A stretch of 64,000 nt of DNA from Bursaphelenchus xylophilus (taxonomy: Eukaryota; Nematoda; Chromadorea; Rhabditida; Aphelenchoididae): the NCBI GenBank assembly GCA_904066235.2, contig CAJFCV020000006.1:8246001-8310000 (forward strand), read 5' to 3'. This document shows, piece after piece, positions 1 through 10,429 of this stretch (its first letter is position 1; each line of letters opens with the position of its first letter). Position numbers and translations under genes: made by a program. The notes under the pieces are model-generated. The model saw nothing but the letters and a program-made list of their open reading frames with translations. It made no database searches and was not told the DNA's origin.

Positions 1-252
1 GATCAATGGGGTGCAGAAGAAACCTACAACGTCACGAATCTGAGACAGGATTCCATTGTAAGCATTCGGCTTGAAAACGAAGAGGACGGCGTTAAGGCTA
101 CCATCAACAATAAACAGAGTTACGTGTATCCTCATCAGATCGACAAACCCGAATCTGAATACAGAACTCTGTTTGTGGACTCGATTGATGCGTCAGTTCG
201 ATTCTCGGCCACCAAGAGAAAGGGAGACGATTCGGATGAGGATTTGAAATAA
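1..252 (+). CDS. Galectin-like protein, 3' end (partial)
   Basis: Reading frame 1 is open from the window edge to a TAA at 250-252, giving the last 83 residues of a protein. It opens with the galectin sugar-binding signature W-G-x-E-E (residues 3-7). The beta-strand pattern of a galectin carbohydrate-recognition domain follows: a DSIVSIRLENEEDG segment, an INNKQSYVYPH segment where the family has VNGKHFxxYxHR, and a short strand SIDASVRF. The tail KRKGDDSDEDLK is acidic and probably disordered. The arginine that normally follows W-G-x-E-E is a threonine here, so sugar binding may be altered. Galectins are cytosolic or unconventionally secreted beta-galactoside lectins. The call rests on motif order only, because the N-terminal half lies outside the window. 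Confidence 0.6.
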   Translation, partial: DQWGAEETYNVTNLRQDSIVSIRLENEEDGVKATINNKQSYVYPHQIDKPESEYRTLFVDSIDASVRFSATKRKGDDSDEDLK

Positions 253-565
253 GATGGAAAAGACAACACAAAATTAAAATTACTTTTTAAGCGCCGGATA
301 AGCTGCAACTGAACAGTAGATCAAAATAAATGTTATCTTCTTGCGCCGTAATCGAAAAATTTGATTTTGTAGTCGCTTTCCGACAAATAATTTTATCCAA
401 TCAAGAGCCGCGGAGATATCGCCAAACAAAGTTTTTTTTGACGCACCGTACGTCCGTCCGCATCCAATAAGAAGATACGAGACATTTAATTTTTTGATGA
501 TAATGGCTTCTAAAATCAACTCAACGCTCAATTTGAAGCAGTAAAAAGTTTATTTCTGTTTCCTT
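253..565. other. Convergent 3' intergenic region
   Basis: This AT-rich gap lies between the stop codons of the galectin-like gene (+) and the TTBK-like kinase (-). It should hold both 3' UTRs. I see no further gene or structured element in it. Confidence 0.6.
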
Positions 566-2150
566 TCAGACGGTTTGCTTCTTTCTCTCCCGCTTGTCAT
601 TGTTGTCTTCCTCTTCGTTCTCATTTTCTTTGCAGTCCTTCACAACCAGTTCGATTCTTTTGTCTCTGTCGGCCACAGATGGGCCATGGAATGGATGATC
701 GGGGTCCCAATCCAATGGATCGTTTGGTTTGATTCCATTGCTCTAAAATTATGCAAAAAATCATAAAAATTAAGACGTCTCTCACCTTTGCGGCATGTTG
801 CAGACAAAAGTAGAGATACGAATAGTCGGGTATGCTCTGGTATAAGAGCCCGTCTACACACTGCATTATGGCCAGGAATTCTCGCCTGGGGCACTCGGAA
901 AGGAATTCCTCCAAGGGTTCGCCGGCTCGGACGGCTTCTTTCCAACGCAAGACATCCTCCTTTTCGGCCCCTTTTAATTTCCGCCAAGGTAATTGGCCGG
1001 CTGTCCATTCCACGACCATATACAGCCAGGCTTCAATGTCGTCCTTTCGTGACTGTTCCATCTGTTTTAGGGCCGCAATGGCCGCGTAACGAGTGGTCCC
1101 TCGGAATGGGGCTGATTGACGGGGCATTCGGAGGTCTTTGGCCTCTGTGTCGCTGCAATTGACGACAGTTTGGGACCGTTAAAATAAAATTTTGCAATGA
1201 AATAAAAATAATTTTTCCGAGCTGCGCCCGAATAAAGATTTGCGAACGACAAACGACTCCCAAAAATGTACTTACCCCACAAACTTCCTGCACAACCCGA
1301 AATCCAGCATGTAAATGATGTGATGTTCTTGAGTTTCCGGCCTGCCTATCGCAAAATTCCCAGGCTTTATATCCCGATGTAGATAGCCAATTCGATGTAG
1401 ATCCTCTACGGACATTAGACTCTGCTCTGCAGCCTTGAGGGCAGTGTTTAGCGAAAATCTTTGACGTTCTCGTTCCATGCGGAGATCCCATAAATTCCGA
1501 CCGACCTACAGTAATATAATAAAATTAAAATATCGATATTTTACGTGGACAAATCGCTAAGACTACTGTATAAAAATTTAGAGAACCGATGTGAAAAATT
1601 TTCAGATCGATTTTTTGTGGAAAATTTAATTTTGACCTTAAAATTTATTTAAATCATCAAAAAAATTCTGCAAAGCGCGAGCTAAAATATTTTCAAATAT
1701 CTTGAAAAATTCCAATTTCAATTTGCGTCACGTTGCATCTAAATCCGTCACTTTTTTATTCAAAAACAAATTTGCTTACCAACTTCATGACCAAGAATCG
1801 GAACCTTCCTTCCACTTTTCCTCGGTCCACAATGGTACAAAAATGCGGTGATTTGATCATGACGGCACCTCGAAGGACTCGGCCATCCATGGAGAGGACC
1901 CTCTTCTTCACATCGCATGTTTCGCACTTGGCCGCGAACAATTGCCCGTCCTTGGATTTGACCTCGAACACAGCGCCAAAACCGCCTTTCCCCAGCAATT
2001 TGACAATCTAAACTTGCAAAAATCTTGATCATAATGTTCAAAAATAAGTGTTGCCCTACGAAGTGTGCTTCAACCTACTTCATACTCGGTATGCCTTGTC
2101 CGTAACATTTCGCCATCTTTTGGCAACTTTTCGTTGGTCTCGGCAGCCAT
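566..2150 (-). CDS. CK1/TTBK-like protein kinase, 5 exons, 357 aa
   Basis: Five exons join in phase: 2079-2150, 1780-2007, 1276-1505, 786-1152 and 566-742, giving 357 residues. The kinase domain is near the N-terminus: the glycine loop is LGKGGFGAVFE, the beta-3 lysine is in FAAKCE, the catalytic loop is HRDIKPGNFAIG and the activation segment starts DFGLCRKFVG. The HRDIKPGNF form and the W-T-A-G-Q-L-P-W motif in the C-lobe are typical of the CK1 superfamily, closest to the nematode-expanded tau-tubulin-kinase-like (TTBKL) branch. Key catalytic residues are intact, so it should be an active Ser/Thr kinase. The C-terminus is a charged K/E/N/D-rich tail. Many nematode members are germline or sperm expressed; that is family knowledge, not visible here. 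Its start lies 248 bp downstream of the mucin-like gene on the same strand. Confidence 0.88.
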
Positions 2151-2398
2151 TTTCGGGCCCTTGATGAGGTGACACGACCGATGACAGGAAGCGAAAACGT
2201 AAAATTACCCTCGAGGAGCGTGACTTGGACGTCTCAAAATTTGCATATACATTTTTTACAGTTTTTTTCAAAATTTTTTGATTTCTGAAAAAGGACGGAT
2301 ATCTACTTTGAGAACTTCTTGAAGTCATAAAAAAATAAAATAATATTTATTAGAAATCACCATGAATGAGGTATATAATGTACATGTCAACAAAAGGC

Positions 2399-5300
2399 TT
2401 AAGAATTGAAACAAACAGCCAAGAGATCTTCGATTTGTGAGCAGGATGCACCAGGGAAATACTCCTTAACGAACACACAGTTCCCCTTCAGCCATTCGTG
2501 GGGATCGTCGATGTGGAAAGTGGAGATAAACTTGACGACTGGCGCACAGTGCGATGGAAGAGAGGGGTCCAAAGTTGTCGGGGTGACAGTTGTCGTCGTT
2601 GTAGGGGTCGTCAGAATTGGCTTGGCGACTGAAAGTGGAACTGTTATGATCTTACAATGATTTTCGATGGGTAAAGTTTTAAGTGGGATGCTCAAAGTTC
2701 AAAGATCCATTTAAAAAATGATTCATAATCTATGTACTGACTTTACCCCAGAAATTAACTAGTACTAAACTCTCAACCGTAACCCGCAGTTTAGCTTACT
2801 CGGAGCTTCTTCCACATTGTTCGCTCTTGCTCTCTGAGCCAATCTAAACTGCTCCAGCCTCTCATGATAGTACCGTTCCAGCCTTGCCAACTGATCCAAT
2901 TTCTCTTCAATCAATCTCCTTCTTTCTGCCGGATTCTGGAACTTGACTTGACCTTCCACATTCTCATGGAGCTTCTCCAATTCCAATTTCTCTCTCCATC
3001 TTCTCGCTTCTTTATGTCTCTCCATCAAAGTGTGTTCATCCGCGTTCTTCGGGAGTTTGGCAATGCCGGGAAGACCATCTGGGAAGAATGGCGGAGGTTC
3101 GGGAAGGTCGTTGGGCTTCTCCAGATGCTGTTGTTGATCATCAATGGAGAAGCTGGGCTCTTCTTTGGGCAAAGAATTTGTCGCGGCTTTGCTTTCCTCT
3201 GTCGTGATTTGATCTGTAGCGGTCGCTAAGGTCGATGTTGAGGAAGGTTGAGACGTTGAGGGCTCAGAAGTTTCCCCAATGCCTTCAGAAGTTAGCTTCG
3301 AGGATTCTGAGGTTGAAGATTGGCCAACAGACGTCTCTGTTTGCACTTTTGCTTCTGACGTCGCGAAAGTGCTCGTAGCTGCATCAGATGTTAGAATCAG
3401 ACCTTCTGTCGCTTCGCCAGTCGTTGTGGAAGCTCCCTCTGTCGTCAGTTTACTAGTACTCTCACTAATAGTAGTTCCTACAGTAGTTACAGTAAGCGTT
3501 TCCTTCGAAACATCAGCCACGACAAACGACGGTCCTGAGGAGTCATCTGATGAAATTTTTTTTGTAACAGGCGCTTCAGTAGTGGTAGTTGTTGTTACGA
3601 TTGTTGTAGTTGTCTCCAACGTTGTTACAGTAGTCTTAGGAGTCGTTGGAGCTGCGGTTTCCTTCTCTGGGATGAATGTTGTTGTAGGTTCGGATGTCGT
3701 TGACTCGGTTGTTACAGTAGTTTCGGTGGTTTCTCTCTCAGGGATTTCTTTTGGATTAAATGGCGGTGTTGGAAGGGTTGTGGTTGATGATGACAACTTT
3801 GTAGTTGCATTCAACGTCTCAGGATATTTGTCGACATTCTTGGCGGTTACAATCTCTTCCAGATGAGTTGAAATGGAAGATTTTGCAAGTTTACCATCTT
3901 CAGAGGTGTTAGTTGTTGATTTGGTTGCCAAAACTCCTTCTCTGTTTGGTTTGAAGTGTCTATCTTCCTCTTCTGATGATGAATATGGCCGGACAGTTCT
4001 TCTGGGGGCATTCGTAACTACTGCCGTAGGTCCTTCAGCTTTTGTTGTTGTCAAATTTTCTTCTTCTTGAGTTGTTGGCAATAACGACGCTTCCTTTTCC
4101 TTCTCTATACCTTTAACTGTCTCTGTAGTGGCTTCTTCAACAACCTTCTCCTTTTTCGTAGCCACTGATGCCTTTGTTGAACTGGATAAATCATCATTTT
4201 CCCCGACCTTCGTTGTCTGGTCAGTAGTTGGAGCAACATGTCCATCAGTCACCACTGCGGATTCTGTTGTCTCCTCCGTTTGTTTCGTTTTCTCAAGACT
4301 CTCAGAGTTTTCAATTTTGTTTCCAACAGGGGTAGTGACAACAATCTTCTCTTCCGTTGTGCTGACAACACTCTCAGGGGTCGTTGCAAGCGTTTTTCCT
4401 TCCGTTACAATGTTCACGTCATTCGACTCAAATCTGAAGGGAGATTCGGTAGGAGGAACAGTTGTTTCCAGTCTGAGCTCAGTTGTCAATGACTCAGTTT
4501 CCGGCGATTGACTGGCTTCAAGAGTTGTTGGAAGATTTTCTTCAGCAGTTGAAGTTATTGGACCCGTTGATTGTTCGGCTTTGGCAGTCGTAGAAGCACC
4601 AGTCGAAGAAGCAGTTTCCACTTCTTTTGGGAGATTTTTTTCTGTTGTCAAAACTCTAGTACGTTCCGTAGTTTCAGCTGGAAAACCTGAAGTTACGAAA
4701 GAAGTTGCCGGCTGAGTCAGTTCTTCATTGTTAGCAGAAGAAATCACTGTGGTTGTTGGCTTGATCTCATCCTCAGTTTGTACCGAACTTTCCAAAACCT
4801 CTTTCTTTGGAGTTTCGGTGGTTTCTGGTTGAGAATTTAAAGTATGGACAGTCGTAGCTACTGTGCTTGCCAGGGTTTCTTTTACAGATACTGTTGAGCT
4901 CGGAGCATTCTCTTGAGTTGGCTGAATTGTCCTTGAATTGTCAGCATCATTAGGGAGTACCGTAACGTCGATAGGAGTCGGAGTTGTGGAGCTTGAACCC
5001 TCAGTTAAGCTGGTCGTTTCTTCAGTTGATTTAAGGACTTCCTCTTCAGCTAGAACTTCTTCCTTGACATTGTTGCTGTTTGACGCAATAGAACTATTAC
5101 TGCTGCTAGTGCTTGAAGAACTTTTGCTCTCCTCCTCCTTTCTCTTCTTCTCCTTTAACCGCTCCAATTCAGCCTCCAATCTTCTCACCAGCTCCCTCAC
5201 TTTTTGCTTATATTGTTCTTGAGGGCTTACTGTAGTAGCCACATTATCAATGCTCTCTTCAATCTCTCCTGCTTGGTCTTCTTTCTCTTCTTTTTTCTTT

Positions 5301-7124
5301 TTCATATCACCCAATTTTTCCCTTAACTTTCCAAGAATACTTTTTAACTTCTCCATCTTGTCATCTTTTACTTCCGGAGTTTTTGTCACCTTATTCTCAT
5401 TGACTGTGGTAGATTCTCCGTCTTCATTGGCTTCTGATGGAATTGCTTTTAAATTATCTAAATCGTCGGTAGTCAGAATAGAGCCGTCCTCTTCGTTACT
5501 CTTTACTGTTGTGGAGACAATCTCCAGTCCAAGTTTATTCGTATCTTCAGTGGTCGAAGTTGATTCCAACGTTGTTGTAGAAACTGGAGAAGTGGATGAA
5601 GACGGCGATGAAGCTTCATTTGGCTGAGGAGTCGTTATTATCTCGGCGGAAGAAGGGACGATTGTCCAGACTGAGGTTGTTTTAGAATCAGACTTCTTTT
5701 TGTCATTTCTTAGTGATAAGGCGGATCCAGGAAGCTCTGTCGATGATAGTATTGATCCCGATGACGTAGACGATACAAAAGAAGCTTCGATAGTCGACGT
5801 AGATTCGATTGGACTTCCTTCAGTGGCCTGCGGAATCTCTGAAGTTTCGCCCTTAGCTGATGTAGATGATGGACTTGAAGCCTCAGTTTCTGTGGCAACT
5901 GAAAATGTAGATACCTTCTCTGATTTTTCTGGGATCTCTGAAGTCTTTGCAATTGTGCTGACAACAGTTGAGGGTTCAGTTGCCTCAGGGCTTGTAGCTG
6001 CAGTTGGTTCTTTAAAGACCATGGTTAGCTTTTCGCCGGCGTCAGAGACGACTGGAGTCGGTCCTTCCGTCACTGCTAACTTTGTCGTATTTTCTTTTGG
6101 CAGCTCTGATGCAGTCGTAGATGGCGCTGCGATGGTGGAGCCAGTAGTTTCGACAATCTCACTTTTGGTTGGCTCCGTGATTTTGTTGTCATCAACAGGA
6201 ATAGTTGTTCCAATGTTTGCTGTTTCTTCGGTGTTATCCTCCGCCTTTAAATAAACTCTAGTGGGTCGAGTAAACCTTTCTGGCACTATTACTGTCAATG
6301 GCGTTTCCAGAGACAAATCCTTAATGGCCTTGCTTCCTTTGAGCAAAGTGTAATTACTCTGAGGAATCGAGGTGGTCGGATCTGAAGGTAAGGACAAAGT
6401 GGTCTTAAGTTCATCCAGAATCTTCTTGGTCACTTCTGAATGGACGTCATTCCCGTCATTTCCAGTATGAATTCGGGGTCCCTCGGTGGGTAATTGGCCT
6501 CGATAACAACTACATTGGCAGTTGCAATCGTTCTGTTTGATGTGCTTTTGAATGTGGAATTCTGGAATGGGAAAATTTAAGTTTTAAAATCGAAATTATA
6601 AAGTCAAAATAATGAATACTCACGTTTGGGGGCATCTGGGAATGGGGCAGGAGGCAGAGGCAATGGTTTGGGCAGGATTATCCCTTCAGCAGCGCAATTA
6701 CATCCACAGCGACAGTTGTAGCCCTTGATTTCACTTGAAACAGTGAAAACTGAAAATGGTTGTAAACATGTTGCTTTATTCTCATCGTTTCAATAAAGGA
6801 TATTTTTCAAAAATGATTCAGTTTTTTCTGTAAAGTAAATTGTTTGGTTTAGACATCAAGGTCATGACGGCATAAAGTAAAAATTGAAAATTTATAAATC
6901 GCCGTTCCAAAAAATCACAAGGAAATTTACTTTCAAAATGACAAAAAAAAAATAAATTTTTACGAATAAAAAATAATTTTCAAATTGCAAAAACTTTATT
7001 TTAGTCAGTAAAAATGCCATTTCTCACCTTTGACGCCATCATCTCGGATCAGCTTGTTATTGATGATAAATCCATGCAAATATTGTACGTAAAGTAACAA
7101 AAGAAGGCAACGGGATCGTCCCAT
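2399..7124 (-). CDS. Secreted mucin-like Ser/Thr-rich protein with C-terminal 4-Cys module, 1,404 aa
   Basis: Four exons join in phase: 7028-7124, 6624-6749, 2800-6561 and 2399-2628. Residues 1-18 form a signal peptide (MGRSRCLLLLLYVQYLHG). Exons 2 and 3 each begin with a dense cysteine cluster, CRCGCNC and CNCQCSC. A region of roughly 1,100 residues follows, dominated by Thr, Ser, Glu, Pro and Val, and should be heavily O-glycosylated. It is interrupted by charged coiled-coil stretches, for example KMEKLKSILGKLREKLGDM and another ending in ERYYHERLEQFRLAQRARA. The last exon carries a compact module with spacing C-X22-C-X11-C-X9-C immediately before the stop. The protein at 39005-41167 ends in the same module. 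It is probably extracellular (cuticle, surface coat or lumen). I recognise no named family. The antisense strand of exon 3 is also open over long stretches, but this is a composition effect. Confidence 0.85.
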
Positions 7125-8042
7125 CGTTCGAAAAAATTAGGGACGACCGCCTGGGGGGATGGGAAGACGGCGGAGTGCGGTGCCAGGACTTGAGTCCGTC
7201 GATGAAACGACCTGGAAAAGACATCAAGGTTATCGGGCGAAAAGGCCCGCCTTTTCTCCCTTTTGTTCGGCATTTCAGGGGTTTTTTCGATCATTCCCCT
7301 AAGGGCATTAGCTTTATCCGACCCACGGGGAAACGTGAAGGACTTTCTCCTAATGGCTTTGCAAAAATAAGGTTATTTTAGACATCAAAATGGATTAAAT
7401 TATTCAAAATAATTTAAATTTTTTGCAAGCATTCATCGGCTCAGAGTGTAAATTAAACTTTTAAGTCGCTAATTTAGGAAGAATTGAGTGTAAAATGTCT
7501 GTTTTATTGAGGTCACAGAAATTAGAATTAAACATACCTTAAATACTAGTCGCGCCATAAAGTCCGTAGAATTTTTTTCGCCGACGTCGCGGGTGCAAAC
7601 GCCGAAAAGTGCATGTGCAAAAACGGGGAATCCCCGCGGTGCGTGCGAAAAAAAGGGTTGAATGCACTGTGCAAAATTCTACGGACTTTATGTCGCGCCT
7701 AGTATCTATGTATTTTACAGTGTTTGGAGTTTGTAAAGATTCCTTTTTCTTTGTTTATTTGTTTATTCCGGGTCATTTCCGTCGAGATAAAATGGGTAAA
7801 AGTGATTCGGATTCCCGCAATCATCCGATAGAAACAAAAAATCTTCAGGATTGCGCAATATGACCTTTAAATTTTTGGTTCTCCGTGACCTTCCGGAGAA
7901 ACTTTTCTGGATGATGACAAAAAATATTTGATATCAGAGATGGGAATTTGACCTAGAACATAACCAAGGAATTGTATTTCAGTCTGTATTGTACTTTACA
8001 AGTCCTTTAAAGTAAGATTTATTAAGAAAGCAAAAATTGTTT
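7125..8042. other. Gap upstream of the mucin-like gene
   Basis: This region holds the promoter of the mucin-like gene (its right-hand neighbour on the minus strand) and the 3' flank of the P450 gene. Apart from the small inverted-repeat element at 7543-7705 I see nothing that looks coding. Confidence 0.5.
7543..7705. mobile_element. Small inverted-repeat element (MITE), about 163 bp
   Basis: The two ends are inverted copies of about 33 bp. The left end begins ATACTAGTCGCGCCATAAAG and the right end, read on the opposite strand, begins ATACTAGGCGCGACATAAAG; both continue through TCCGTAGAATTTT. The interior has no reading frame of note and is itself GC-rich and palindromic in places (GGGGAATCCCC). 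This is the form of a non-autonomous DNA transposon. A TA target duplication is possible but cannot be fixed from one copy. Confidence 0.7.
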
Positions 8043-9947
8043 TCATTCTTCAAAAAGAAGCCTTTCAAATCTCTGCACGACCATGTATAAGGTCGGATTT
8101 GGGACCGCAGTCATCCCAGTGCACCTCTCCAACGATGGCATCCCTAGTCTTGGGTCGGCGCGGAACTCCAAATCCTGCAACATTGATCCCAAAACCAGAT
8201 AAAGTTCGACTCTGGCCAGGGCTTCCCCGGGACACGCTCTCTTCCCAAGACCAAACGCATTTAGATCCGGATGGGGCTTGTAATTCCCAGTTTTGTCGAG
8301 GAATCTCTCTGGCCTCAGGGTATACGGATCGGGGAAGATTTTGGGATCGAAAAAGACGGCGCCGGGTTGGGGCATGATGATCGAATCCTTGGGAATTAGA
8401 ACCCCACACACTGATACCTGAAGGAGAACATAAATTGATTATTTTACGGAGTACACAGAACTATTATCACTTCATGTTTATGTCGCAGCCCACCTCCTTA
8501 TCACAAGTGTGCGGAATATGCCATGGAAGGACATTGACAATCCTCTGGATCTCATCCATCGCCGCATGGAAATAGGGAGTATGCTGGCGATCGGCCAGAG
8601 TCAAAGGTCGTCTCCCGACTACCGTATCCAACTCGGCTTGGATCTTCTTTTGGACTGCCGGATAATGGATAAAGTAGATGATCGCCCATCGAATTGTGGT
8701 CACCACGGTCTCCAATCCGCCTGTCCACAGATCTCCCGAATTTATGGCACAACTCCATTCACTAAATCATTATTTTAGGCATCACAAGCCCGTTAATATC
8801 AGTTTTCCTTATTCTTTTAGCTCAAAATTGATTTTAATCGATTGGAAATACAGTAATCCTTACTTTAAGTAAGGCTGTTTCTCTTCTTTCATCGCTTTCA
8901 AGTAGAAATCAATGAAATTATCAGCAATTTCACCTTCTTTTAGGGCCTTAGCATGTCTTTCAATCTCATTTTTGAAGAAATTCTGTAGTGCGAAACCTTC
9001 ACTAACATATCGTCTAAATCTCGGCAAAATATGTCGCATCCAAGGAAACGAATTGACCAACAACATCTCCACACTTGCTACCTGAAAGCAAAAGGTAAAA
9101 AACGATGACATATGTCATGGATAGTGCAAAAAAGCTCGATAAAATAAAAGTACCCCTTCCAAAGTGTGGTCGAGCATTCGTTTGAACCGAAAGAAGTCCC
9201 CATCGTCATGCTCGAACCTGGTGCCCATCACCAGGTCATGAATAATATTCCCGAAACAATAAGCAAGAGCATAATGGAGGTCCGTGATCAGGCCGTTGTT
9301 ATTCTTCTTGATCTGAGCCGAAGTCCTTTTGATCATGATGCGCGCATGATGCATGATTCTAGCTTCCATTTCCTTCTTCCCCATACCAAATCCCCTAAAT
9401 GCCCTGAGGGCAATTCGTCGTTGTGCCTGCCATCTTGGGCCGCGGCACAGAATTATTCCATCGCCATCAGGGGAGTGGCGGGTGAACAAGGTGTACAAAT
9501 AAGTAGTAGGACGCCCGGTGAAGTGCTCACCTAAAATAGTTATGTTACCCACAACTCTTGCAAATATCGACATTTCCATATTTTTGTAAAAATGACGTCA
9601 TTCTTTTACCTTTTTGAACCAAGGCCTCATGCAGAGCTCTCGCACCAGCTAGAACAACCACTGGCTTCGGCAAGTAGACCGTGAACACCTCGCCGTATCG
9701 CTCTTTCCATTCGTTCATCGTTTTGTGAGGTTGGGCCAGGTCGATCTAAAGTAATATGTTTCCTCATATCCGCCCTATTTCCCCTTACTTGTGGGAAATT
9801 CCCGACCAATGGGAACGGCGGTGGGCCCGGAGGGTATTCAGACTCAACCAATTTATCATTACAGCCCTCATCCAGTTCACATTTATTCCTCTTGATCATG
9901 AATAAACTCACCCCAATTGCAATCGCGATTGCTAGAAAAAACAGCAT
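8043..9947 (-). CDS. Cytochrome P450, 6 exons, 510 aa
   Basis: Six exons join in phase: 9789-9947, 9610-9745, 9154-9530, 8864-9081, 8494-8761 and 8043-8417, giving 510 residues, the usual length for a microsomal P450. The N-terminus is a membrane anchor (MLFFLAIAIAIGVSLFMI) followed by the proline hinge YPPGPPPFPLVGNFPQ. The C-helix WQAQRR, the K-helix E-I-Q-R (ExxR), the PERF-type motif RPERFLD and the heme loop FGLGKRACPG with its cysteine ligand are all present. The I-helix reads WTGGLETVVTT, with Glu-Thr in place of the commoner acid/alcohol order, as in several nematode CYP33/CYP2-like enzymes. It should be an ER monooxygenase for xenobiotics or lipids; the substrate cannot be told from sequence. 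Confidence 0.93.
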
Positions 9948-10429
9948 TGCTTAAAGTGATACTTTTTATTATACTGTTGTACTTATAAGGAATTTCTACG
10001 ATGTTTTTCTTTCTTTTTTTCAGCCCGATAATTCTCCGAGCAGACAAAAACGAAAATTTTTCGATTTTTTGCGTATTTTCAAGGGATAACTGTTTTTTCG
10101 AAAGAAAACTGTCAGATTTTTTGTCTATTCGATTATAGGGTCTTATTGTCAATCCTAAAAAATCCCGAGACCAACAAAGTGAACAGAATCTTCCCGTAAA
10201 CTCCAAGTTTACCAACTGAAATAAGTTTATTTTTCAGGGACAATAAAAATGAAGTTATTCACATATACGAACATACAAAGATAGTAAGCCTTATATAGAA
10301 AGGAGAGGGGCGACACCTTTATTACATTTAGATCGAAGAAAAGGAGACACCATTCGAGGGGAACATCCGAGAATATCCACAATATCAGACTATAAAATTA
10401 CAATTGGTTTCGGTGAGATTTCGTTAAAT
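9948..10429. other. Intergenic region between paa-1 and the P450 gene
   Basis: This 482-bp gap lies between two minus-strand genes. It should contain the 3' UTR of paa-1 and the promoter or trans-splice region of the P450. No other gene is visible. Confidence 0.5.

Noticed and set aside
3279..6254. Long plus-strand frames rich in Val/Ser opposite the mucin-like exon
   Set aside because: They mirror the Thr/Glu codon bias of the sense strand, have no splice sites or signal logic of their own, and disappear where the mucin bias ends.
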